A model generated the notes under the pieces. It made no database searches. It worked only from the letters and a program-made list of their open reading frames with translations, and had not been told where the DNA came from. Shown one piece after another: positions 44,763 to 53,437 of a stretch of DNA of 64,000 bases. The stretch lies in contig NZ_JNFB01000024.1 of the NCBI RefSeq assembly GCF_000766145.1, positions 62,001 through 126,000 on the forward strand. The letters run 5' to 3'. Numbering within the stretch: the first letter of the stretch is position 1; each line of letters opens with the position of its first letter. This stretch comes from Paenilisteria newyorkensis (GTDB taxonomy: Bacteria > Bacillota > Bacilli > Lactobacillales > Listeriaceae). The position numbers were made by a program, and so were the translations under genes.

Positions 44763-45860
44763 ATGTGGCAAAAGGGATTGTGGTACAAGGAGTGGCGGGG
44801 AATCAGGTGGGTCGTTCCGCTTGTTTTTCTGGTGTTTTTGTTGGCGTTTTTTGTGGGATTGGTGAATGAAACGGAGGCTTGGAATAAGAGCCAGGCGCAT
44901 TATAAGTCGGAGGATTTTCAGTTGGAACAGGAGCTTGATCCGGATTTTGCGATGACGAAACAGGAGATTCGGGACGATTTGACGGTGCGTTATTTGGCGT
45001 ATGAGACGAAGTTATCGGATAAAGTGGATCAGTATACATATTTTTTCTTTAGTTTTACGGTGAGTGTGCCGTTTACGTTGACGCTTGTTTTGGCGGTGAT
45101 TCTTGGCATGTGTTCGGTGATTTTGGAGCGGTATACTCGTGGGAATCATTTCACAGCGGTGATGCCTTATTCTAAGAGGGCGATTCTAGGCGTGAAGGTG
45201 CTGCTTGGTTTTGCGGTCATTACGGTGAGTTATTTTGTGAGTTTGGGGCTTGGTGTGTGGTATTTTACGTCTCAGGTACCGGCAGAGTTCGTTGATTTTC
45301 ACCAGCAAAAATTAATCATGGATGTGCTGGGAAGTTGGCTGGCGTATTTGTTGTTGTTTTTGTTGCCGATTGTTGTGGGTTATGTGATTGGTTCGCCGCT
45401 TGGTGGGATTTTGGTGACGGCTGGCTTGGTGTTGTTGCCGAGTACGATTTTGGCGTTTGTGGCTCATATTGAAAAGTTTTTAAATAAGGGTGTATCGGTG
45501 GAATCGGGATTTTGGAGTGACTATAGTCGGGTTCTGGAGCCGCTGGGATTCATTCGGCCGGCTTATGGACCGCTTATTTTGCAAGTGGGATTATTGGTTG
45601 GAGCGCTGGTTTTCGCGGGTGTTGTTGCGGAACGGGAGTCGCTTGAAACGAATGGGAGATTATTTGTTTTCCTCAAAATGCGGGCATGGGGAATTGGGAT
45701 TGCAGCAATTTTGATTGGGATGTTCGTGGCGAATATGGTTCAGGACTTCGTGAAATTGACTGGAACGGCTGGTTTTGTCGGGTTCTTGGTGATTTTTGGT
45801 GTGAGTGTGGTTGGTTCTGTGTTTGTGGGGATTCGGTTTGTTTACGGGAAACGTTTGTAA
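44763..45860 (+). CDS. ABC transporter permease (2), paralogue of the preceding gene
   Basis: The 365-aa membrane protein is built like the permease upstream (MWQKGLWYKEWRGIRWVVPLVF; ERYTRGNHFTAVMPYSKRA). The pair most likely arose by tandem duplication and has diverged well beyond simple redundancy. It is the last gene of the GntR-ABC operon. Confidence 0.82.
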   Translation: MWQKGLWYKEWRGIRWVVPLVFLVFLLAFFVGLVNETEAWNKSQAHYKSEDFQLEQELDPDFAMTKQEIRDDLTVRYLAYETKLSDKVDQYTYFFFSFTVSVPFTLTLVLAVILGMCSVILERYTRGNHFTAVMPYSKRAILGVKVLLGFAVITVSYFVSLGLGVWYFTSQVPAEFVDFHQQKLIMDVLGSWLAYLLLFLLPIVVGYVIGSPLGGILVTAGLVLLPSTILAFVAHIEKFLNKGVSVESGFWSDYSRVLEPLGFIRPAYGPLILQVGLLVGALVFAGVVAERESLETNGRLFVFLKMRAWGIGIAAILIGMFVANMVQDFVKLTGTAGFVGFLVIFGVSVVGSVFVGIRFVYGKRL

Positions 45861-45937
45861 TTTTTCATAAATATATTTCTACTGGGATGTATATTGGGTT
45901 ATAATAGAGGTAGTATGTTTGAGGGAGGATTTTATCG

Positions 45938-46597
45938 GTGACAACAGAAGCAGAAACAGTGAAGCCTGAGATTGGCGAGATGAAGGCGAATTTGACGAAG
46001 CGTAACTTGCAATATGTTCAGGAAGTGGAGAAGCATCTTCGCGAAACGGGGCAATATGGTGAGGAGCAACAGGCGAATTTGATCTATGAAATGGTGGAGA
46101 AAGTGCTTGAGAATCAGAAACAAGGTGTGACGGCTCGGAAATTATTCGACGTGACGCCTACGGAATATGTGAAAGCTTTGACTGTAAAAGCAGCGCCAGT
46201 TGGTGAAACGGCTGGGAAATGGTGGATTGCGCTGGATGGCGGCTTGCTCGTACTTGGTGCGATGATGCTGATCAGTGGTGTGAGCGCGATTTTTCAAGGG
46301 CAGACACTTGGCTTGGCCGTGCTATTCGTGACGTTCCTTGTCGGTGGTGGTGCGATGATGGTATTGCGTAAATACGCGGGTGCCATGCGTCAAGGTGAGA
46401 AGGGCGGAACGTGGAAGTATCTCGTGATCGCGATGGTGGTTATTCTTGTGTGGATGACGATTATGACGGTCGTGCAGGTGGTTGTTCCGGCGAAATGGAA
46501 TATAGCGTTAGAGCCATATCCGACTGTTATTGTTGGGGTAGCGCTGTTGGCATTGCGTTTCTATTTGAAGAGAAAGAAAAATATACCGAATTTATAA
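45938..46597 (+). CDS. DUF1129 family membrane protein
   Basis: The 219-aa protein starts at GTG 45938 behind GGGAGGA. The N-terminal 90 aa are charged and helical (LTKRNLQYVQEVEKHLRETGQYGEEQQ; MVEKVLENQKQGVTARKLF). Four membrane helices follow in two pairs (about residues 100-145 and 165-215). This fits DUF1129, a family of unknown function common in Listeria and Lactobacillales. A TATAAT box lies at 45899-45904. Confidence 0.78.
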   Translation: MTTEAETVKPEIGEMKANLTKRNLQYVQEVEKHLRETGQYGEEQQANLIYEMVEKVLENQKQGVTARKLFDVTPTEYVKALTVKAAPVGETAGKWWIALDGGLLVLGAMMLISGVSAIFQGQTLGLAVLFVTFLVGGGAMMVLRKYAGAMRQGEKGGTWKYLVIAMVVILVWMTIMTVVQVVVPAKWNIALEPYPTVIVGVALLALRFYLKRKKNIPNL

Positions 46598-46605
46598 ATG
46601 ATGTT

Positions 46606-46638
46606 GATGCTGTTTCTTGAATAGGAGCAGCATCTTTT
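46606..46638 (+). terminator. Terminator after the DUF1129 gene
   Basis: A 7-bp stem (GATGCTG / CAGCATC) is followed by TTTTATT. Confidence 0.7.
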
Positions 46639-46640
46639 AT

Positions 46641-46710
46641 TGTTGGGTTGTTCGAAATAAAATGAGTTACAACCCCAATGTAAGCGTGAGTAAAGCGAAC
46701 GGTTAATCCA
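46641..46710 (+). repeat. Third, diverged copy of the 69-bp structured repeat
   Basis: It aligns with the repeat at 31304 along its whole length (TGTTCGAA-TAAAA-GAGTTACA core). The stem here is GGGTTGT / ACAACCC, so the C-G pair of the other copies is replaced by T-A on both sides. Confidence 0.75.
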
Positions 46711-46737
46711 TACCATATCAAACATGAAAGGGTGATT

Positions 46738-47355
46738 ATGATGGTAGAAAAGTTGAAAATATTTAATCTGGAGCATCAGCAAATTGGGACGGCGAGCCGA
46801 GATGACGTGCATCACAAAGGTTTGTGGCATGAGACGTTTCATTGTTGGTTTGTGTCGGAGGATTTGACGCGGATTTTTATTCAGTATCGGAGTGAGCGGA
46901 AAAAGGATTTTGCGGGGCTGTATGATATTACGGCGGCGGGGCATTTGACGGAGGATGAGACGGTTTTAGAAGGGATTCGTGAGGTGAAGGAGGAGCTTGG
47001 TGTTGATGTGGCTTTTGATGCGTTGGTATCGCTTGGTGTGATTGATACGAGCTATGTTTCACCGGGATTTGTGGATCGGGAGTTTTGCCATGTGTTTTTG
47101 TATCGATTTGCTGGGAATTTGGCGGATTTCAGGTTGCAGGAGGAAGAGGTCGGTGGAATGGTGACGGCGAATTTGCAGGAATTTCGGGCATTTTTTAAAG
47201 GGGAGTCGGACGGGCTTCGTGTGGAGGGATTTAAGTTGCGCGATGCTGGGATTGAGGTTGTGAATGAGGTGCTGGGGATGCGTCAGTTCACGTTGGAAGA
47301 GAATAATTATTATGGGAAATTAGTGAACGCGATGGAGTTGCGGGGAATATTATAG
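46738..47355 (+). CDS. Nudix hydrolase
   Basis: The 205-aa protein contains a full Nudix box (GHLTEDETVLEGIREVKEEL, then G; residues about 66-88) that binds Mg2+ and catalyses hydrolysis of a diphosphate linkage. The N-terminal strand region with DVHHKGLWHETFHCWFV resembles isopentenyl-diphosphate isomerase-like Nudix proteins, but no substrate can be assigned. ATG 46738 lies six bases after GAAAGGG. The 69-bp repeat copy sits directly upstream. Confidence 0.88.
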   Translation: MMVEKLKIFNLEHQQIGTASRDDVHHKGLWHETFHCWFVSEDLTRIFIQYRSERKKDFAGLYDITAAGHLTEDETVLEGIREVKEELGVDVAFDALVSLGVIDTSYVSPGFVDREFCHVFLYRFAGNLADFRLQEEEVGGMVTANLQEFRAFFKGESDGLRVEGFKLRDAGIEVVNEVLGMRQFTLEENNYYGKLVNAMELRGIL

Positions 47356-47367
47356 GAATGTTTGATT

Positions 47368-47381
47368 ATTTCCCGGGAAAT
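47368..47381. promoter_or_regulatory. Noc-binding site (NBS)
   Basis: ATTTCCCGGGAAAT matches the Noc consensus at all 14 positions. It lies between the Nudix and rpiR genes, 27 kb from noc. Confidence 0.85.
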
Positions 47382-47453
47382 AACGGCTAGCTTTTCATTT
47401 TGGAATATGACATAATGAAGTCGTGAAACCTTTAGTTGAAAGGGTGGTAATGG

Positions 47454-48182
47454 ATGTTTCCTTATGAAATTGTGAGTAAGTTTACTGAGACGGAGATGCA
47501 TTTATACAGATACATAATGGATAATTCTGAAAAGGTGATGTACATGCGGGTGCGCGAATTGGCGGATGAAACGCATGTCTCGGCGGCTTCGATTGTTCGT
47601 TTTACAAGGAAGCTTGGCTATGATGGTTTTTCGGAGTTTAAGGTGCAGTTGAAACAGGCATCGAAGGAGAAAACGAGGACAAAAACGGCGGATACGATTG
47701 AGGTTTTGGAGGAGTTTTTCGAGCGAACGTTGCGTCGGGATTATGATGTGAGTTTGGATAAGGCTGTCGACATTATTGATGATGCGCAGTTGGTTGTGTT
47801 TGTGGGGATCGGGACGTCGGGAATTCTCGCGGAATATGGCTCGCGGTTTTTCTCGAATTTGCAGAAGCGGACGTTTTACATTAAGGACCCGTTTTACCCG
47901 AACGCGGCGCAGCAATTTGATAATGCGGTGATGGTGATTTTGTCGGTTTCGGGTGAGACGCCGCAGGTTATTTTGCAGGCGCAGAACATGAAGCAGTACG
48001 GGAGCAAGATTATCAGCATTACGAATTCTAGCAAAAATACGTTGGCAGGGTTGTCGGATGTGAATATTCCTTACTTTGTGACGCAGGAAATGATTCATGA
48101 GACGAATATTACGACGCAGATTCCGGTGTTGTTTTTGCTGGAGGCGATGGCGAAGAAGACGTATAATCGGCACCAAATATAA
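47454..48182 (+). CDS. RpiR-family regulator of the beta-glucoside operon
   Basis: The 242-aa protein has an N-terminal HTH_6 domain (MRVRELADETHVSAASIVRFTRKLGYDGFSEFK, residues 26-58) and a C-terminal SIS domain (VVFVGIGTSGILAEYGSRFF; VILSVSGETPQVI). It faces the convergent beta-glucoside genes and probably senses a phosphorylated sugar from them. It is only distantly similar to the RpiR protein at 39040. Confidence 0.87.
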   Translation: MFPYEIVSKFTETEMHLYRYIMDNSEKVMYMRVRELADETHVSAASIVRFTRKLGYDGFSEFKVQLKQASKEKTRTKTADTIEVLEEFFERTLRRDYDVSLDKAVDIIDDAQLVVFVGIGTSGILAEYGSRFFSNLQKRTFYIKDPFYPNAAQQFDNAVMVILSVSGETPQVILQAQNMKQYGSKIISITNSSKNTLAGLSDVNIPYFVTQEMIHETNITTQIPVLFLLEAMAKKTYNRHQI

Positions 48183-48226
48183 ATAAGGCGGAAAATTCCT
48201 AATCTGGAGTTTTCCGCCTTATTTTT
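48182..48226. terminator. Bidirectional terminator between rpiR and the ROK kinase gene
   Basis: A 14-bp stem (AATAAGGCGGAAAA / TTTTCCGCCTTATT) has A and T runs on both flanks. Confidence 0.85.
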
Positions 48227-49103
48227 AGATTTCTGTCAACAACAAATGATGATATACTGCGCCGAGTAGACCGGCTTGGTTTTTGTGTGAGACGAGTTCG
48301 AGTTCGGTGTCACGTAGACCGAAGAAGGCCATGTGATGTTTGAGCTCGTCTAGGAACGTTGGCCGGTCGGTGATGCCGCCGCCGATGAAGATGTGGCTCG
48401 GATCGAAGCAGTAAATCAGGTTGTATAGGCCGGTGCAAAGGCCGTTGTAGAAGTCGTGAATCAGTTTCCCAGCGATTGGGTCGTGATTGTCGTACGCTGC
48501 GAAAATTTCTTCACCAGTGACTTCGTTTAGGTTTTTGCCTGTATGTGCGGCGTATTGGCGACGCAAAACGAGTAGCGTAGTGGTTTGGTTCATTGTATAG
48601 TTACCGGGTTCGTAGCTGCCAGGTCGGTCGCTGAATAGGTAACCGAATTCGCCGGCGCGGAACCGGGAGCCGCTATATAGTTTGCCGTCTATGAAAATGC
48701 CACCACCGATGCCTGTTCCGATTGTCATGCAGAGAAAATTGTCCAAGTCTTGCGCGCCGCCAAGCCATTTTTCGCAAAGGGCTACGCAATTGGCGTCATT
48801 TTCAACGGTGACAGGAAGGCCGGTTTTTTCTTCTAAGTATTCGCGAATGGGAAAATTATCGAAGGCACGGATTGCGCCACCCATCGTGATAAATCCAGTT
48901 TTCGGATTGATGTAGCCGGGCGCGCTGATTGCAACGCCCGCCACATCGTGTTTTTTCGTATACTCTGAAATCCCTGCTAATATCAGTTCGCCGTCAAAAT
49001 CAGGGATTGTCATTTTTTCGTGTTGGAGAATATCGCCTTCACTCGAAACAAGTCCCATTTTCAAGGTTGTTCCGCCGATATCAAATGCTGCCAGGTTTTT
49101 CAA
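48225..49103 (-). CDS. ROK-family sugar kinase (beta-glucoside kinase-like)
   Basis: The product is about 292 aa. The ATP phosphate-loop is AAFDIGGTTLKMG, the substrate motif is ENDANCVALCEKWLGG, and ADP binding uses MTIGTGIGGGIF. The Cys-rich zinc motif of most ROK proteins (CGCGRRGC type) is absent: GEFGYLFSDRPGSYEPGNY stands in its place. That pattern is found in BglK-like kinases. A TTG at 49112 touches the AGGAG; the TTG at 49103 lies nine bases after it and is the better start. It is the last gene of the beta-glucoside operon. Confidence 0.85.
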   Translation of the reverse strand: MKNLAAFDIGGTTLKMGLVSSEGDILQHEKMTIPDFDGELILAGISEYTKKHDVAGVAISAPGYINPKTGFITMGGAIRAFDNFPIREYLEEKTGLPVTVENDANCVALCEKWLGGAQDLDNFLCMTIGTGIGGGIFIDGKLYSGSRFRAGEFGYLFSDRPGSYEPGNYTMNQTTTLLVLRRQYAAHTGKNLNEVTGEEIFAAYDNHDPIAGKLIHDFYNGLCTGLYNLIYCFDPSHIFIGGGITDRPTFLDELKHHMAFFGLRDTELELVSHKNQAGLLGAVYHHLLLTEI

Positions 49104-49115
49104 ATTTTTCAACTC

Positions 49116-50477
49116 CTATTTTTCAGTTGCTACTGCTGATTCTGTTGCGTTCGCGTCCATTTGTGCGTCACTTGCCGCGACTTTATTGGATACGAGTACG
49201 AATGGTAGGTAACAGATGGTCGCGACGGCCAAACAGAGCAGTCCGACGAGCAGTGCCAGCCAATTTCCTCCGGTGCCTAGGAACGGAATCAGTGGGCCTG
49301 GTGTTGTCCAAGGCACTTGATACGCGACTGGCGGAATAATTTTGAAGTGGATGAAGAAGTAACCGATGAGCGTGTTGATCGCTGGAACAAAGATGAACGG
49401 AATCACCATGATCGGATTCAGTACGATTGGAAGACCGAAAATAACTGGTTCGTTGATGTTGAACAAGCCCGGCGCAATCGATAGTTTCGCGATATCGCGG
49501 TGATCGGCACGTTTGGAAGCAATGAAAATCGCGATCAGAAGACCGAGCGTCATTCCCGAACCACCATAGTTCGCAAAAGCGTCATTTAGACCTGCCCAAG
49601 TTGTTGGGTAAGGCGCGCCCCATGCGGAACCGTGCTGTGCGACATAGTTCAAGTTTGCCAAGTTAGGCTCTGTGAAAATGGTATCGCGGATCGCAGCAAT
49701 CGTGTTCGGACCGTGAATCCCGAGAACCCATAGTAAGTTGGAAATAAATCCAAGTAATAGGACAGAATAAATATTCGTACCCATGTCTTTAAGTGGCGAT
49801 TGAATAACCGTATAAACGAGGTCATGCAAGCCTTCTGGAGCGATTAAAGTGATCAAGTAGTTCAAAACAGAGAACAAAATCATCACGAGAATAACTGGAA
49901 TCAAAACTTTGAAAGAACGCGAAACGGCTGGTGGCACTTGGGCTGGCATTTTGATGGTAAGTCTCGGCGCACGTGCAAGACGGCTGAACACTTCCCCAGT
50001 AATAATACCAACGATTAGTGCTACGAACAGGCCTTGCGCTCCTAAGAATTTTGTAGTCATGTATGCTTGGTTTTCGACAACAAGATACGGCGTGTAGATG
50101 ATGAAAAAGGCACCGATCGCTGTCAAACCACATAAAAGATCATCCTGTTGGAAAAAGATTGCGAGATTCCGTGCTACTAAAAAGGTGATAAGTATGGCCA
50201 TAATATTGGTGGAACCTTGCAGTACCGGCGCAAAAATAGCTTGAGCCTCCGCGAGATTCGGGAAAATCTTACCTAAGAATAGGATTTTAGCGATGAAACC
50301 ATCTGGACTAAGCACTGCGAAGTTGATTAAAAGGATAATTGACCCTGCCATGATTAAAGGAAAAACTAAAATAAATGCATCACGAATCGCAGCAATATGC
50401 CGCTGTGAATTCAATTTGTTGGCAACTGGTACTAGCGCTTTCTCCATTCCGTGTTCGAACTTTGTCATTAAACTCAT
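49116..50477 (-). CDS. PTS cellobiose/lactose-type EIIC component
   Basis: The 453-aa membrane protein with about 10 helices belongs to the LacE/CelB family (LNSQRHIAAIRDAFILVFPLIMAGSI; ALGIHGPNTIAAIRD-type loop; NINEPVIFGLPIVLNPIM). NEPVIFG is the signature of this family. It carries no EIIB or EIIA domain and none is encoded beside it, so it must borrow these from another locus. An unusual 110-nt structured leader lies just upstream. Confidence 0.9.
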   Translation of the reverse strand: MSLMTKFEHGMEKALVPVANKLNSQRHIAAIRDAFILVFPLIMAGSIILLINFAVLSPDGFIAKILFLGKIFPNLAEAQAIFAPVLQGSTNIMAILITFLVARNLAIFFQQDDLLCGLTAIGAFFIIYTPYLVVENQAYMTTKFLGAQGLFVALIVGIITGEVFSRLARAPRLTIKMPAQVPPAVSRSFKVLIPVILVMILFSVLNYLITLIAPEGLHDLVYTVIQSPLKDMGTNIYSVLLLGFISNLLWVLGIHGPNTIAAIRDTIFTEPNLANLNYVAQHGSAWGAPYPTTWAGLNDAFANYGGSGMTLGLLIAIFIASKRADHRDIAKLSIAPGLFNINEPVIFGLPIVLNPIMVIPFIFVPAINTLIGYFFIHFKIIPPVAYQVPWTTPGPLIPFLGTGGNWLALLVGLLCLAVATICYLPFVLVSNKVAASDAQMDANATESAVATEK

Positions 50478-50732
50478 TTGAGAACCTCCTATTTTGAAAA
50501 GCTGAAGAAGCCCGTTAGACCCGAAAAAATTTGTTAGGGGGCGCAGTGAAAACCTTCTTTTGGTTTTTACGGAGGGCCCGAAAATTTCGAGGGTCTGGCT
50601 TCTGAAGCTGGATCCGGAGGCGCTAAACTAGACGCCTCACATGACCAACCCTGTTAACGCTTTCTTTATACTCTGATAAACCAAGCTCACGAAACGCATT
50701 TGGGGTACGCCTCGCAAACTTGACTCCCAATT
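50478..50732. other. Spacer between the EIIC and GH1 genes
   Basis: The 255-bp spacer holds the structured leader (50500-50609), a hairpin at 50617-50638 (GAGGCG / CGCCTC) and a cre-like element near 50653-50666 (AGAAAGCGTTAACA on the minus strand, 13 of 14). It probably carries a second promoter for the EIIC-ROK pair. Confidence 0.5.
50500..50609 (-). ncRNA. Candidate structured leader RNA of the EIIC gene
   Basis: On the minus-strand RNA the ends of this region pair. AGCTTCAGAAGCCAGACCC (50609-50591) matches GGGTCT, GGCTTCT and AGCT at 50522-50500, with one internal loop and a 4-nt bulge. Inside are a further hairpin (AAAACC / GGTTTT) and GC-rich arms. The closing stem ends 16 bp before the AGGAGG of the EIIC gene. 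It is not recognised as a known riboswitch or a BglG-type antiterminator. Confidence 0.5.
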
Positions 50733-52208
<1,476 letters not shown>

Positions 52209-52247
52209 TTAGAAAGCATGTTTTGCGGGCTTTCTGTATAGATTAAA

Positions 52248-52261
52248 TGTAAACGGTTTCG
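52248..52261. promoter_or_regulatory. cre-like site upstream of the GH1 gene
   Basis: TGTAAACGGTTTCG fits 13 of 14 positions of the cre consensus, 70 bp before the GH1 start. Confidence 0.6.
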
Positions 52262-52498
52262 AGTCGGATGTAAATATGAATTGGTGAATTGGGTTGATGT
52301 TTCAGTGAGTTGGAATATGTTTCATGTGGGAAACGCCTTGTTTCATATGAGGGGATAATATCCAATATTTAGGGTGGGTATCGGCGTTCAGGATCAAAAA
52401 ACAAGCGTTTAGGACTAAAACGGTTTTTCGATTATTTTTTGTGATAGAATTTACATCGGTATCAAAAGTATCAATTTCAATTTGGGAGACTTTTGGTA

Positions 52499-52527
52499 TT
52501 TACAAAAAGAACAAACGTTCGTATAAT
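52499..52527 (+). promoter_or_regulatory. Promoter with LexA/SOS-like box
   Basis: TTTACA (52499-52504) and TATAAT (52522-52527) are 17 bp apart. Between them AGAACAAACGTTCG (52508-52521) has the GAAC-N4-GTTC core of the Firmicute LexA box and the flanking A and G of the Listeria form. Binding would block the promoter. Confidence 0.6.
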
Positions 52528-52689
52528 GGTTAAGAGATCAAGAAAGGTGGGGATGTCATTTTGGAGGGCTTTATGCGGGATATAGCGGAATTGAATAAAT
52601 TTATAGTTAGAAATAGAATAAAAGAATAATTTTTTAGAAAAAAACGAAAAAAAGCATTGTTTTCCAATAATTGATATGATATCTTGGAG

Positions 52690-52711
52690 TTTGGTGAAAG
52701 CGTTCACCAAA
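52690..52711 (+). promoter_or_regulatory. cre-like palindromic operator before the RHS gene
   Basis: TTTGGTGAA and TTCACCAAA are perfect arms around AGCG. The middle 14 bases fit the cre consensus at 13 of 14 positions. It lies about ten bases after an extended -10 box (TGATATGAT, 52672-52680) and 42 bp before the RHS start, so CcpA or a LacI-type repressor could act as a roadblock. Confidence 0.65.
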
Positions 52712-52753
52712 ATGAGATGGTAAGAAAAATACAAAAAGCGGAGGAGTTTTTAC

Positions 52754-53437
52754 ATGAAGATTTTGCTTAAAAAGGGATTGTTAGTGTGGTTGGTTTTTGC
52801 ATTGGTTATTTCAACATTGCCAGCATTTGAGCCACGCGCGGAGGAAACAAAGGGAGATGTGGCACCAACACCGAAAACGACGGCGGAAGCGAAGCCGGTG
52901 GAATTGGTCGAGGAACGCACGGAGAATGAGATTGTGTATGATAATCAGAACGGTTCTTTCACGAAACAGATTTTTACGGAGCCGGTGAATGTGAAGGAAG
53001 ATGGCGAGTGGGAGCGGGTTTCGAACGACTTGGTGACGACGGATGAGGACGTTATTGAGGCGGAACGGACGGAGATCCAAGCGCAATTCCTACCGAGGAT
53101 GGAAAAAGGGAAATATAGTACTTTTGGAGAGGGAAACGAAGCGATTACGTTTGGTTTTGAATCTGCGGAAGGTGAGAAGGAAAAAACGGCTGTGACGGAC
53201 GTGGAAGCGAGCGTCGACGGCAATGAAGCGCGATTTAAAGAGGTGTTACCGAACACGGATTTGCGGAATTTGCATTTTAACACGTCTGTGAAGGAAGACA
53301 TCGTGGTTAGTGAATATAATGGATTTAATACGTATAATTTCCGATTGGACACGAAATTGAAAGTGGAACGGAGGACGGCTCGATCAGCTTTACGAATCGC
53401 AAGGGCGCGGTGGTTTTTGAATTGCCGAAGCCGGTGA
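52754..53437 (+). CDS. WapA-like RHS protein, N-terminal fragment (frameshifted)
   Basis: The 227-aa frame begins with a clear signal peptide (KILLKKGLLVWLVFALVISTLPAF, cut near PRAEE) and the N-terminal domain of WapA-type proteins (EIVYDNQNGSFTKQIFTEPVNVKE). The homologous sequence runs to about residue 205 (RLDTKLKVE, base 53368). After that the frame turns into an arginine-rich nonsense tail, while the true continuation (EDGSISFTNRKGAVVFELP) is read in the next frame from 53371. One base appears to be missing near 53366-53370. The gene is either inactivated here or the sequence has an error. Confidence 0.8.
   Translation: MKILLKKGLLVWLVFALVISTLPAFEPRAEETKGDVAPTPKTTAEAKPVELVEERTENEIVYDNQNGSFTKQIFTEPVNVKEDGEWERVSNDLVTTDEDVIEAERTEIQAQFLPRMEKGKYSTFGEGNEAITFGFESAEGEKEKTAVTDVEASVDGNEARFKEVLPNTDLRNLHFNTSVKEDIVVSEYNGFNTYNFRLDTKLKVERRTARSALRIARARWFLNCRSR

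Noticed and set aside
47502-48176. Minus-strand frame of 224 codons inside the RpiR gene
   Set aside because: Arg-rich shadow frame without a ribosome site.
50500-50609. BglG/LicT-type antiterminator (RAT) before the EIIC gene
   Set aside because: No RAT-like sequence or overlapping terminator with T run was seen, and the local regulators are RpiR type.
52318-52336. parS-like palindrome upstream of the GH1 gene
   Set aside because: GTTTC and GAAAC arms are present but the CACGTG centre is missing.
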